A DNA stretch of 64,000 bases from Flavobacteriaceae bacterium LYZ1037 (GCA_003144015.1 QFWS01000006.1:124001-188000); one strand, 5' to 3'. Shown: positions 33,856-42,599, counted from the stretch's first letter. Numbers and translations are program-made. The notes: generated by a model not told the origin, from the sequence alone.

Positions 33856-35100
33856 TTATTCTTCTCTTAAGGCATCTATTGGTTTGATACTAGTTGCTTT
33901 AAATGCTGGAATTAATCCTATTAAAGTACCTAATACAACTAATATGATTAATGCAATAAATACAACTGCAATAGACACAGATGCATTTACAATAACAGCT
34001 TCGTCTCCTTGACCAAAAGCAGAATCGATACCTATCAATATCCAACCTCCAGTGATAATTCCAAAAACTCCAGCTAAAAGCGTAATAAAAACAGCTTCAA
34101 CAACGATTTGTCTTTTTATCTCAAACGGTGTTGCACCTAAAGCTCGACGTACTCCAATTTCTTTGGTTCTTTCTTTTACTGTTATTAAGAGTATGTTTCC
34201 AATAGCAAACACACCTGCAATTAGGGTTGCTATACCAACAAACCATGTTAAAAATTGCATTCCTATTAAAAAGCCTGTTATTTTGGCGAATTCTTTACCT
34301 AGGTTAAAGCTTCCAAAAGCACGTTTATCTTCTGGATGTATGTTGTTTAAATTTCTTAAAATGAGTTTGGCATCTGCTTCAATTTGAGAGATATCTGCAT
34401 CTGGTTTCCCAGTAAGCATCATCCATCCTATTTGGTTTCCTTGGTTATATATTTGCTGAAACGTAGTAAATGGTATATGAATATCGCTAGTTGGCCCCAT
34501 ATTAACATTGCCATTTTCAAACATGCCAATAATAGTAAAATTCATGCCATTGATTTTAATATATTGGCCAATCATTTCTTCGTCCTTCTCAAACAATTGC
34601 TTGTAAATATCTTCTGAAATAACAGCTACTTTTCTATTTTCTTCTATATCGCTTTGATTGATAAAGCGACCAAACATCATTTTCTTTTTTTGGACCTTAT
34701 CAAGCAACGGGAAGTCGCCATTAACACTATAAGTTCCAGATAAAAAATCTCTAACAACTAAGGATTGATTTTGATTTCTTGGCACTACAAACTCGATACC
34801 TTCAACATTTTCTTCAACCAATTTAGCGTCTGTAAGTGTTAGTTTTACACGTCTCCCTTCTTGAAATCCTTTAAAGGGCTTACTGGTACTTTGTCCCCAA
34901 ACAAAAACACTATTTGTAGCAAAACTTCCAAAGAGTCTATTAAAAGAATTTTCTAAACCCTTAGCAGAACCAAGCAGTCCAATAAGCAATAAAATTCCCC
35001 ACCAAACACCAACCATGGTTAGCATAGATCTTAGTTTGTTTTTACTAAGACTATCCCATACTTCTTGCCATGTATCTCTTTCTAATAAAAACTTTATCAT
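33856..35100 (-). CDS. ABC transporter permease, MacB/FtsX type (second of two)
   Basis: A 414-residue permease with an N-terminal helix (about 22-43), a large MacB periplasmic domain (about 50-240) and three C-terminal helices, with V-K-E-R-T-K-E-I-G-V-R-R-A-L-G-A between helices 2 and 3 and the closing K-P-I-D-A-L-R-E-E. It starts 1 base after the stop of the first permease. The two paralogous permeases probably form a heterodimer with the single ATPase; such mechanotransmission pumps export peptides, lipids or antibiotics. Substrate unknown. Confidence 0.93.
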   Translation of the reverse strand: MIKFLLERDTWQEVWDSLSKNKLRSMLTMVGVWWGILLLIGLLGSAKGLENSFNRLFGSFATNSVFVWGQSTSKPFKGFQEGRRVKLTLTDAKLVEENVEGIEFVVPRNQNQSLVVRDFLSGTYSVNGDFPLLDKVQKKKMMFGRFINQSDIEENRKVAVISEDIYKQLFEKDEEMIGQYIKINGMNFTIIGMFENGNVNMGPTSDIHIPFTTFQQIYNQGNQIGWMMLTGKPDADISQIEADAKLILRNLNNIHPEDKRAFGSFNLGKEFAKITGFLIGMQFLTWFVGIATLIAGVFAIGNILLITVKERTKEIGVRRALGATPFEIKRQIVVEAVFITLLAGVFGIITGGWILIGIDSAFGQGDEAVIVNASVSIAVVFIALIILVVLGTLIGLIPAFKATSIKPIDALREE

Positions 35101-35101
35101 A

Positions 35102-36331
35102 TTAATCGTCTCTTAGGGCTACAATTGGTTTAATTTGTGATGCTTTCTTAGCTGGCAAATAACCTGCTATTGCACCAGCAGCAATAAGTGTTATGGTTGC
35201 TCCAACAACCAAACTTGTACTAACACTAGGGTCTTTTATAAAATAGGTTTCTAAACTTGGTCCTATTAATTCTAGAACTCCCATCCCAACCAATAAACCT
35301 ACATAACCTGCAATAGCAGTAATTAAAACCGATTCTGTTAAAATGATAGTAATAATAGATTTAGGTTGAGCACCCAAAGCTTTACGAATACCAATTTCTT
35401 TAGTTCGTTCTTTTACAATAAAAATCATAATGTTACTTACGCCAACAATTCCAGCGATAAGAGTACCAAAACCAATAACGATAATAATAACTCCTAACCC
35501 AAAAGTCATTTGGTTTACTGTTTTCGATTCAATTGCTAAATTTCTAACACGAATAGCCCTTTGGTCGCTACTTGCTACATCAAAACGGTCTTTTAAATCT
35601 TTGGTAAGTGCATTACTAAATGAAATAGCTTTATCGTAATCCATTTCTGGATTGTAGGTTAAGTTAATTTGATCTATATAATCGTTATTCCCATAGACTC
35701 TTTGAGCTGTACTTACTGGCATATAGATTAAACGCTCTTCGTTATCTCCTCCATCATCTTCAAAAGTCCCAACAATTTTATACTGTAGACCATTCAAACT
35801 AAGATACTTCCCTAATGCTGTTGTTTTTAAAAATAGATCGTCTTCAACCAACCTTCCTATTACTATAACTTTGGATTTATTATCAATATCTAATTGATTG
35901 ATAAATCGGCCTTCCTTAATTTTTGTATTCTCTAAATACTGGTGGTCTGGATTTACAGCTCTTACCGAGTATGAATCTTTTTCATTTCTAAAAGAAGCAT
36001 TTACATTTAAGTAAATTCTAGACGTAATATATTGTACTTTTTCGTTGTATTCTTCTTTAATGTAATTGAGATCTTTATTTTTAAATTGAATTTGTCTTCC
36101 AGCTTGATACCCTTTGTTTGCTTTGGTAGTTGTACCAGATTGGATAAAAATGGAGTTGTTGGCGTCGTCGGCAAAAGCTTCGGCAAAGGTGTTATTTAAA
36201 CCGTTTGCAATTCCAAAAAGTATGGTAAACAATAAAATAGCAAATGCGACTGTAAAACCAGAAAGTACACTTCTGGTTCTATTCATATTGATACTTTGAA
36301 ATATCTCTCTCCAAAGGTCTCTATCAAACAT
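35102..36331 (-). CDS. ABC transporter permease, MacB/FtsX type (first of two)
   Basis: A 409-residue paralogue of the next gene with the same layout: first helix at about 22-45, MacB periplasmic domain, three C-terminal helices, V-K-E-R-T-K-E-I-G-I-R-K-A-L-G-A and final K-P-I-V-A-L-R-D-D. It overlaps the ATPase gene by 8 bases. The two permeases are clearly different sequences, so neither is a recent duplicate. Confidence 0.93.
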   Translation of the reverse strand: MFDRDLWREIFQSINMNRTRSVLSGFTVAFAILLFTILFGIANGLNNTFAEAFADDANNSIFIQSGTTTKANKGYQAGRQIQFKNKDLNYIKEEYNEKVQYITSRIYLNVNASFRNEKDSYSVRAVNPDHQYLENTKIKEGRFINQLDIDNKSKVIVIGRLVEDDLFLKTTALGKYLSLNGLQYKIVGTFEDDGGDNEERLIYMPVSTAQRVYGNNDYIDQINLTYNPEMDYDKAISFSNALTKDLKDRFDVASSDQRAIRVRNLAIESKTVNQMTFGLGVIIIVIGFGTLIAGIVGVSNIMIFIVKERTKEIGIRKALGAQPKSIITIILTESVLITAIAGYVGLLVGMGVLELIGPSLETYFIKDPSVSTSLVVGATITLIAAGAIAGYLPAKKASQIKPIVALRDD

Positions 36332-37025
36332 ATTGAGAGGCTCTTACTTGTTCAACTTTTTCATCTTCCAGAATTACACCATCTGTTAAACGAACGATAC
36401 GCTTACACATATGGGCTATATCCTCTTCATGTGTAACTATTAGGATAGTTTTTCCTTCATCGTTTAGACTCTGGATAAAGTCCATTATTTCGTAAGATGT
36501 TTTGGTGTCTAGTGCTCCTGTAGGCTCATCTGCCAATAACAATTTAGGATTTGCAGCTAAAGCTCTGGCAATGGCGACACGCTGTTTTTGACCTCCAGAT
36601 AATTCGTTAGGCAAATGTTCTGCCCAAGGCTTTAATCCTACTTTTTCTAAATGGAACAAGGCTTTTTCTTGTCTTTCCTGTCTTTTTATACCTTGATAAT
36701 ACAAAGGCAAAGCGACATTGTCTAAAGCATTCTTGTAGTTTATTAAGTTAAAAGATTGAAAGATAAATCCAAGAAACTTATTTCTATAAATAGCTGCTTT
36801 TTTTTCTGTTAGATTTTTAATTGGAACACCGTCTAGAATATATTCTCCATCATCTGCTTCGTCCAACATACCAATAATATTTAGTAAGGTAGATTTTCCT
36901 GATCCCGAAGAACCCATAATCGCAACCATCTCGCCATTATCAACAGACAGATCGATTCCTTTTAATACATGTAAACTAGAATCTCCTATTGGATAGGATT
37001 TATGAAGCTTTTTAATATTTAACAT
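36324..37025 (-). CDS. ABC transporter ATP-binding protein, LolD/MacB type
   Basis: A 233-residue ATPase: Walker A G-S-S-G-S-G-K-S-T, Q-loop F-Q-S-F-N-L-I, signature L-S-G-G-Q-K-Q-R, Walker B L-L-L-A-D-E-P-T-G-A-L-D-T, H-loop V-T-H-E. It is the first gene of the ATPase-permease-permease-adaptor-TolC-tsaB unit. A -7-like TACTTTTG (minus strand, 37099-37092) lies 67 bases upstream, without a clear -33. Confidence 0.95.
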   Translation of the reverse strand: MLNIKKLHKSYPIGDSSLHVLKGIDLSVDNGEMVAIMGSSGSGKSTLLNIIGMLDEADDGEYILDGVPIKNLTEKKAAIYRNKFLGFIFQSFNLINYKNALDNVALPLYYQGIKRQERQEKALFHLEKVGLKPWAEHLPNELSGGQKQRVAIARALAANPKLLLADEPTGALDTKTSYEIMDFIQSLNDEGKTILIVTHEEDIAHMCKRIVRLTDGVILEDEKVEQVRASQYV

Positions 37026-37107
37026 ATTTATTTTTTGTTGCTTTTAATAGCCTTATAAAAGTTAGACTATATAAAGGTTAAAATGTTACAACAAAAGTAA
37101 ATATATT

Positions 37108-37335
37108 TTAATGGGTCGTTTTTTTTGACTTGTTAAACTTTTTATAAATTAAAAAGCCAAGCCCCCCAACAAGTATGTATGGAATGGCCATTAGATAAAC
37201 AATACCATCGTTAATGCCCTTTGCTGTTTCTTGGCCTTCTTCGCTTTCTAATACAGCACGACACATGGCGCATTGTGCATTTGTTTGTAGAAAAATGAAG
37301 AAAGTAATTAAGAAAAAGAATATTTTACGTTTCAT
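37108..37335 (-). CDS. Small CxxC membrane protein downstream of SCO/DUF420
   Basis: A 75-residue protein of unknown function: signal peptide (ending T-N-A-Q), C22-A-M-C25 immediately after the predicted cleavage site, and one transmembrane helix at about 45-64 followed by a lysine-rich end. The C-x2-C would face the periplasm. It is the last gene of the DUF420-SCO assembly block, 12 bases after the DUF420 stop, so a role in copper or thiol handling for cytochrome oxidase is a reasonable inference only. Confidence 0.8.
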   Translation of the reverse strand: MKRKIFFFLITFFIFLQTNAQCAMCRAVLESEEGQETAKGINDGIVYLMAIPYILVGGLGFLIYKKFNKSKKTTH

Positions 37336-37347
37336 AATCAGAAATAT

Positions 37348-37893
37348 TTAAGCATAATAAGGGGAGATCATAATATAAACCAAAACACCAGAGATAGCTA
37401 CATATAGCCATAATGGGAAAGTAATTCTTGCAATTTTTTTATGTTTTTCAAAATCTTCTGTGATAGCTCTAACAAAAGTTATTAAAACAAATGGAATGAT
37501 TATTACAGAAAGTATAATATGAGTTATTAATATAAAGTAATAGACATATTTTATTGCACCTTCGCCTCCGAATTTCGTTGAATCACTAGTCATATGATAC
37601 GCCACATATAAAATTAAAAATACAGCTGAACATCCAATTGCAGTTGTCATTAAATTTTCGTGGAGTACTATGTTTTTATTTTTAATTGCAATAAATGCAA
37701 TAATTAAAATAACGGCTGTTAAACCATTAATGGTAGCATAGATTGGAGGCAACATGGTTAAGGGCTGTACATTAAAACCTAAGTCTCGTAAATTAATTCC
37801 AAACAAGGCAGCAACAACTAAAGGAATTACTATAGATAGTACAACTATCCATCTATTATATTTTTTTATGTCTTTTGGAGAATGACTACTCAT
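37348..37893 (-). CDS. DUF420 family membrane protein
   Basis: A 181-residue protein with five predicted membrane helices (starting at about 15, 48, 80, 115 and 155). Conserved His residues in helices (A-Y-H-M-T-S and I-T-H-I-I-L-S) are typical of DUF420, a family commonly encoded next to SCO and cytochrome-oxidase genes. It overlaps the SCO gene by 8 bases. Role in oxidase assembly is likely but not demonstrated. Confidence 0.88.
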   Translation of the reverse strand: MSSHSPKDIKKYNRWIVVLSIVIPLVVAALFGINLRDLGFNVQPLTMLPPIYATINGLTAVILIIAFIAIKNKNIVLHENLMTTAIGCSAVFLILYVAYHMTSDSTKFGGEGAIKYVYYFILITHIILSVIIIPFVLITFVRAITEDFEKHKKIARITFPLWLYVAISGVLVYIMISPYYA

Positions 37894-38629
37894 TTAATAA
37901 TTTTTTTATGTCTTCTTTAAGCATTGTGATTTGTTGTTCCTGACCATCATCATCTATTCCTTCTGTTTCAGAAATAATTCCATTATAATAAATAATTGGG
38001 TTTTCGTTTAAAATTCTAGAACGAATAAAACCGTTTTTATCAATTAGAGCAAAATTACCAGAATGCTCAAAACCTCCTTCTACGTCTTCCTCTTGAGCTG
38101 TATAAAGATTAAATCCTTGATTTGCTAACTCATAAATATCTTCTTGTTTTCCAGTCATTAAATGCCAATTTGGATTTGTAATTCCATATTGTTCGGCATA
38201 ATCTTTTAAAACTTGAATGGTATCGTGTGCTGGGTTTATTGAAAAAGAAGCGATTCCAAAATCTTCGTTCTCTTTAAAAGCGTTTTGAATTTGAACTAAG
38301 TTATCGTTCATTTTAGGACAAATGGTAGGACAAGTGGTAAAGAAAAACTCTACTACGTATACTTTCCCCTCGTAATCTTTATTTGATATGAGGTTCCCAT
38401 TTTGGTCTGTAAAAGAAAATGACGGCACTTTTTTAGATTCTCCGTCGATTACCATAAAAGCTAAATCGCTTTCAGATTTATTAATATTTCCTGTTTTTAC
38501 ATTCAATCTGTCCTCTTGAACTATTGAATTATTTGATATTCTATCTATTATTCTTGGAATAAATAAAATTCCGAATACTAGGATAATAAATGCAATTCCT
38601 ACGTATGAATAAGTTGTTTTATTGCTCAT
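37886..38629 (-). CDS. SCO1/SenC family copper chaperone
   Basis: A 247-residue membrane-anchored thioredoxin-fold protein. One helix at about 8-26 anchors it; the copper-binding C100-x3-C104 (F-T-T-C-P-T-I-C-P) and the third ligand H189 (F-E-H-S-G-N) are intact. SCO proteins load the CuA site of cytochrome oxidase subunit II. It overlaps the upstream 240-aa gene by 11 bases and DUF420 by 8 bases, so the three are translationally coupled. Confidence 0.93.
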   Translation of the reverse strand: MSNKTTYSYVGIAFIILVFGILFIPRIIDRISNNSIVQEDRLNVKTGNINKSESDLAFMVIDGESKKVPSFSFTDQNGNLISNKDYEGKVYVVEFFFTTCPTICPKMNDNLVQIQNAFKENEDFGIASFSINPAHDTIQVLKDYAEQYGITNPNWHLMTGKQEDIYELANQGFNLYTAQEEDVEGGFEHSGNFALIDKNGFIRSRILNENPIIYYNGIISETEGIDDDGQEQQITMLKEDIKKLLNE

Positions 38630-39341
38630 GACTATTATTTAAATCGTTAGCTCTTCTTGAAGATGAGTCGAAATTTCCTTTTCTTTTTTCTCTGTATTCT
38701 TGAAATAAGACACGTAAATCATCGGCACTCATTTTATTTTTTATTTCGGCTACCTCTATACAGTTATAGGCATAAAGAGGGTATGCAGCTTTTTTCTTCT
38801 CTTTTTCATTATCTGTTCTGTCGTCAAGTCTTCCACGTTGGTTTAAGTCTTTATCTATTATAAATACATCTGGCGTGGATAAGTCTTCTTTTAATGAATG
38901 TGTGGACTTTAAACTTTTAAAGACATTTTTTATATCTGTTTCCTCGCCAAAAACAAAATGCCAATATTTTAAATCTTCGTAAGATTTTATTTCTCTTTTT
39001 AAAAGGTCTATTTGATTTTCTGTTCCATAAGGTAATAACAACACAATTTGAAATTTTTTAAACCCTTTAAACTTATCGTAAACCAATTCTTTTAAATTTG
39101 AAGCGGCAATGGTATTATTGATAGGATTCTTTCCCAAAAATCCAAGAACTGTAATGTGATCTTTTAAAACAATCTGTTGGTTTTCTTCAGAAATAAAATT
39201 GTTTAAATCGGCAACATTACTATGCACAACATCTAACGGGTTATAATGATGTTTAGCTGGGAACAACATTAATAAGAAAATGACAGGAAGAAAGAATAAT
39301 ATTCCTAAGGTAGTATAACGTTTTATAAGCTTTTTATTCAT
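38619..39341 (-). CDS. Conserved membrane-anchored protein upstream of SCO, thioredoxin-like
   Basis: I do not recognise a named family. The 240-residue protein has one N-terminal helix (about 11-28) and a soluble domain with a thioredoxin-like order of strands (I-T-V-L-G-F-L-G-K-N-P at 63-73, then F-Q-I-V-L-L-L-P-Y-G, and P-D-V-F-I-I-D-K-D-L near 158). No C-x2-C or C-x3-C is present; the only cysteine is in Y-N-C-I. It therefore looks like a redox-inactive relative of SCO. The tail is basic and polar. It overlaps the SCO gene by 11 bases. A -7-like TATTTTTG (39431-39424) lies upstream. Confidence 0.75.
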   Translation of the reverse strand: MNKKLIKRYTTLGILFFLPVIFLLMLFPAKHHYNPLDVVHSNVADLNNFISEENQQIVLKDHITVLGFLGKNPINNTIAASNLKELVYDKFKGFKKFQIVLLLPYGTENQIDLLKREIKSYEDLKYWHFVFGEETDIKNVFKSLKSTHSLKEDLSTPDVFIIDKDLNQRGRLDDRTDNEKEKKKAAYPLYAYNCIEVAEIKNKMSADDLRVLFQEYREKRKGNFDSSSRRANDLNNSHEQ

Positions 39342-39432
39342 TTATAAGCTGTAAAAAGAATCGATTTTACCTTCATAAAAATCGATAATAATAAATTTTA
39401 AACTTGCTCTAAGTCTTATAGTGCAAAAATAG

Positions 39433-39460
39433 AAAAAGACGGTTGAAAAACCGCCTTTTA
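39433..39460 (-). terminator. Terminator after the cytochrome-oxidase subunit IV gene
   Basis: AAGACGGTT (39436-39444) and AACCGCCTT (39449-39457) pair with one mismatch around GAAA, with a T-run on the minus strand. It separates the structural oxidase genes from the assembly block. Confidence 0.75.
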
Positions 39461-39486
39461 ATATCTATTTAACTATAATATAGCTT

Positions 39487-39873
39487 TTAAAAATCACTTT
39501 TAACGAAGCCATTCGTTAAAACACTTCCTACATAACCTCCTTCTTGTAGAAGAATAAATACCAGGTAGCAAATTAAGAAAACACCTGTCCAAACAACCAT
39601 GCGTCTTAAAGCCGCTACTTCGTCTCTCATATGCATAAAATCCCAAGTAATGTAATATGCTTTAACAATTGTTAAGATAATAAAAATCCAATTTAAAATT
39701 TTCATACCCATCAAGTGTCCCATCAAGATTTCAGGTTTATAAATACCTAAAACAACTTCAATAGCTGTAACAATCGATAAAAAGATTAATACACCCCAAA
39801 TTTTTTGAGTGTTGGATTTAAATTTAATTAATCCTCTAAATATTTCTAATTTATGTGCGTGTGTGTCTGCCAT
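39487..39873 (-). CDS. Cytochrome c oxidase subunit IV family protein
   Basis: A 128-residue protein with three membrane helices (about 24-43, 55-75 and 90-112) and a His-containing N-terminus. The segment between helices 2 and 3 (Y-Y-I-T-W-D-F-M-H-M-R-D-E) is conserved in the small CoxIV/CyoD-like subunit of Bacteroidota caa3-type oxidases. It follows the long subunit III gene by 54 bases and precedes a terminator. Confidence 0.88.
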   Translation of the reverse strand: MADTHAHKLEIFRGLIKFKSNTQKIWGVLIFLSIVTAIEVVLGIYKPEILMGHLMGMKILNWIFIILTIVKAYYITWDFMHMRDEVAALRRMVVWTGVFLICYLVFILLQEGGYVGSVLTNGFVKSDF

Positions 39874-39927
39874 TATTTACTGTATTTTAAATCCCTTTTC
39901 TATTGGGATGAAATATATTTTATTTAA

Positions 39928-40908
39928 TTAAACCAGGTAGAAGAATGTAAATACAAATACCCAAACTAAATCTACAAAGTGCCAGTACAATCCTACTTTC
40001 TCAACCATTTCATAACTTCCTCTTCGTTCGTATGTTCCAAGAATGACGTTAAAGAAAATAATGATGTTTAGTAATACTCCAATTGAAACGTGGAAACCGT
40101 GGAAACCAGTAATAAAAAAGAAGTAGTTTGCAAATAGTGGTGGTCCGTATTCGTTTTGAATAAGGTTAGCACCTTCAACTACATTTTTCCCTTTAGTTTT
40201 TAATTCTTTTAAAGATTCATTTCTAGATAAAATAGTTTTATGTCCTGTAGCTTCGTCTATATAAGTTGTTTTAACCAATAAATTTTGATTGGCTTCGAAA
40301 CCAGCTATTACTTCTTCAACCGTATAGGTTGGTAAGGTTCCTTCTTTAATAAACCACAATCCACTTTTGCTCTCATGTACAACACGTTGTTTTTCTTCAG
40401 CAACTGCAAAATCTTTTAAAGCTACACGATTTCCATCGGTATCAACAAACTGAATAATATTTCCGCTATGAGTTCCAACAGCTCCATACTCTCCTTTTAT
40501 AAATGTAGTCCATTCATAAGCCTGTGAGCTTAAGAATATCAATCCTCCAATTACTGTTAAGAACATATATATGGTGGTTCTTGATTTATCCATTTTATGA
40601 CCAGCATCTACAGCTAACACCATAGTTACCGATGACATAATTAAAATAAAGGTCATGAATGCCACGAAAATCATTGGATAATTTCCATGAATAAAAGGAA
40701 CGTGTGTAAACACATTATCTGCAATAGGCCAAATGTCGGCAAATTTAAATCTTGAGAATCCGTAAGATGCTAAAAATCCTGAAAAGGTTAATGCATCGGA
40801 AGTGATGAAAAACCACATCATCAATTTTCCATAACTTGCATTTAAGGGTTTATTCCCTCCTCCCCAAGTTTTTTCGTCTGTTCCAGTATCTACAACTGTC
40901 GTGTTCAT
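39928..40908 (-). CDS. Cytochrome c oxidase subunit III, long form
   Basis: A 326-residue heme-copper oxidase subunit III. Membrane helices flank a hydrophilic insertion of about 105 residues (145-250). After it the conserved F-F-F-I-T-G-F-H-G-F-H-V and Y-W-H-F-V-D-L-V-W motifs are intact. The insertion lies on one side of the membrane between helices and is usual in this clade's second subunit III. Subunits I and II are not in the window. A possible promoter lies upstream (41043-41075), leaving a leader of about 130 bases. Confidence 0.92.
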   Translation of the reverse strand: MNTTVVDTGTDEKTWGGGNKPLNASYGKLMMWFFITSDALTFSGFLASYGFSRFKFADIWPIADNVFTHVPFIHGNYPMIFVAFMTFILIMSSVTMVLAVDAGHKMDKSRTTIYMFLTVIGGLIFLSSQAYEWTTFIKGEYGAVGTHSGNIIQFVDTDGNRVALKDFAVAEEKQRVVHESKSGLWFIKEGTLPTYTVEEVIAGFEANQNLLVKTTYIDEATGHKTILSRNESLKELKTKGKNVVEGANLIQNEYGPPLFANYFFFITGFHGFHVSIGVLLNIIIFFNVILGTYERRGSYEMVEKVGLYWHFVDLVWVFVFTFFYLV

Positions 40909-41042
40909 ATAATTGGTTTAGTATTTATTTAAAATTTGAACAAAAATAATCAATTTATCTTTCTAACGAAATTTACTCATCTAAAATTTAAGTACTCTAA
41001 ATAAGGTTTGCTACAGTTAGCATCGCTGATTGTTTAAAAAAA

Positions 41043-41075
41043 CAAAGGTATTTATTTTACAAAATACAAAAACAA
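41043..41075 (-). promoter_or_regulatory. Possible promoter of the long coxIII gene
   Basis: Minus strand: TTG (41075-41073), 22 bases, TACCTTTG (41050-41043), overlapping the last codons of the short subunit III gene. The spacing is at the long end of the accepted range. Confidence 0.35.
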
Positions 41076-41633
41076 AAAGAGATATATCCATAGTATATCA
41101 ATAAAATGCCAAAACGTTGCAGCTAGCTCCAAGCCTAGCATTTTTGTAGGTTGATACTTTTGTTTAAAATGATTATAAATTACCACTAATAAACAAATAA
41201 GCCCTACAACAACATGTAAAATATGTACAACAGCTATTAAATAGATGTAAGACATAGTTATATTACTAGTTGGTCCTGTAAAATTATACCCTAAATCGAT
41301 GATTTGCTGAAATCCTGAAAATTGAGAGATAATAAAAATAATTCCTAGAACTAGAGTTGCAAACAACCATAATGTTGCCTGTTGTCTTTGGCTGTTTTTT
41401 ACAGCTCTTTTAGCAAAAACAAAAGTTATGCTACTTATTATTATTACAATTGTACTTAAAATAAATGCATTTGGTAATTGAAAATCACTCAACCAATCTG
41501 GTCGCGTGCTGCTAACAACAAATGCACTTGTCCATCCTGCAAAAGACATGATAAGTGATATAATACCAAACCAAAGCATCATTTTTTTTGCTCTGTTGTT
41601 TTTTTCTTCTAAAGTACCTTGGGTTAAATCCAT
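41052..41633 (-). CDS. Cytochrome c oxidase subunit III, short form
   Basis: A 193-residue subunit III with five membrane helices and the conserved V-H-I-L-H-V-V-V-G and F-W-H-F-I-D-I-L-W-I motifs but no insertion. It begins 3 bases after the ctaB stop. The presence of two subunit III genes in a row, short then long, probably reflects one oxidase containing both, as in other Bacteroidota. Confidence 0.92.
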   Translation of the reverse strand: MDLTQGTLEEKNNRAKKMMLWFGIISLIMSFAGWTSAFVVSSTRPDWLSDFQLPNAFILSTIVIIISSITFVFAKRAVKNSQRQQATLWLFATLVLGIIFIISQFSGFQQIIDLGYNFTGPTSNITMSYIYLIAVVHILHVVVGLICLLVVIYNHFKQKYQPTKMLGLELAATFWHFIDILWIYLFLFLYFVK

Positions 41634-41636
41634 GAT

Positions 41637-42530
41637 TTATCTAATAAACTTATCTATAACGTAAACTATTTGCAACAATGTAATGTAAGACACGCTCGCT
41701 AACATAAGCTGTCTTGCTGCTATAACAGTCATTTTTTTATATAATTGAATGGCATAATACAACATCCCTAATCCGAGTAAAAACACAATGATTGCCGACA
41801 CTGGTGTTAAATACAAACGTCCAGTAAAACCAAATGCTGGTACAATAGAAACTAAAATGGTCCAAACAGTGTACATGATAGTTTGAACAGCTGTACCTTT
41901 ATCCTGTTTTCCGGTAGGCAACATAAAGAAACCACCCTTTTTATAATCTTCAAATAGAAACCAGCCTATTGCCCAAAAGTGTGGAAATTGCCAGAAAAAC
42001 TGAATAGCAAATAAGGTCCCTGGTTCTATGCCAAAATTATTTGTGGCAGCAACCCAACCTAACATAAATGGGATTGCTCCAGGAATTGCTCCTACAAAAA
42101 CAGCTAATGGTGTTTTTGTTTTTAAAGGTGTGTAAGCACACGTATAAAGAAAGATGGAAATAGCTCCAAACATTGCTGTTTGAGGATTGATACTGTATAA
42201 TATTCCAATTCCTAAAATAGTGAAAATAGAAGCAATTATAAAGGCTGAAGTTACACTCATCCTCCCTGCTGGAATGGGTCTGTTTTTTGTGCGATCCATT
42301 AATGCATCAAGATCTTTTTCAATAATTTGATTAAATGCATTCGAAGCTCCAACCATAAAATAACCTCCAAAAGCTAAAAGCAATAACGTTGTATAATCGA
42401 CTGTTTCAACACCTAAAAGATATCCGGCTAATGAAGAAAATACGACACTAACCGACAAGCGGATTTTAGTGATTTCCTTAAAATCTGAAACGATAGAATG
42501 CTTAACTGTTGAAGTGACTGTTTTACTCAA
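41637..42530 (-). CDS. ctaB: Protoheme IX farnesyltransferase (haem O synthase)
   Basis: About 297 residues with up to nine membrane helices. The prenyltransferase motif N-Q-I-I-E-K-D-L-D-A-L-M-D-R-T-x-N-R-P is present, as is the second aspartate-rich loop near E-D-Y-K-K-G-G. It farnesylates haem B to haem O for cytochrome oxidase. There is no ATG. The frame runs up to TTG 42572, but that codon lies inside a good promoter -7 element, so the transcript would start after it; TTG 42530, giving M-S-K-T-V-T-S, is therefore chosen. The two subunit III genes follow. Confidence 0.93.
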   Translation of the reverse strand: MSKTVTSTVKHSIVSDFKEITKIRLSVSVVFSSLAGYLLGVETVDYTTLLLLAFGGYFMVGASNAFNQIIEKDLDALMDRTKNRPIPAGRMSVTSAFIIASIFTILGIGILYSINPQTAMFGAISIFLYTCAYTPLKTKTPLAVFVGAIPGAIPFMLGWVAATNNFGIEPGTLFAIQFFWQFPHFWAIGWFLFEDYKKGGFFMLPTGKQDKGTAVQTIMYTVWTILVSIVPAFGFTGRLYLTPVSAIIVFLLGLGMLYYAIQLYKKMTVIAARQLMLASVSYITLLQIVYVIDKFIR

Positions 42531-42569
42531 AGTAATAAGTGCTTTGCCTGAGGCTTTATATTGCGTTTG

Positions 42570-42599
42570 CAAAGATACTTTGAAAAGTTAATTCTACAA
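42570..42599 (-). promoter_or_regulatory. Promoter of ctaB, overlapping the remB stop codon
   Basis: Minus strand: TTG (42599-42597), 19 bases, TATCTTTG (42577-42570). The spacer contains the remB stop codon (42596-42594). Transcription would begin near 42564. Confidence 0.65.

Noticed and set aside
31341-35100. Possible mobile resistance island in the efflux operon
   Set aside because: Base composition resembles that of its surroundings and there are no flanking repeats, integrase or transposase genes.
36324-37025. ABC ATPase read as LolD of the lipoprotein release system
   Set aside because: The two permeases have MacB-type periplasmic domains and are followed by an adaptor and a TolC-like gene, which points to an export pump.
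42531-42572. N-terminal extension of CtaB from TTG 42572
   Set aside because: The codon is part of the promoter -7 element, so the main transcript would not contain it; kept as an alternative only.
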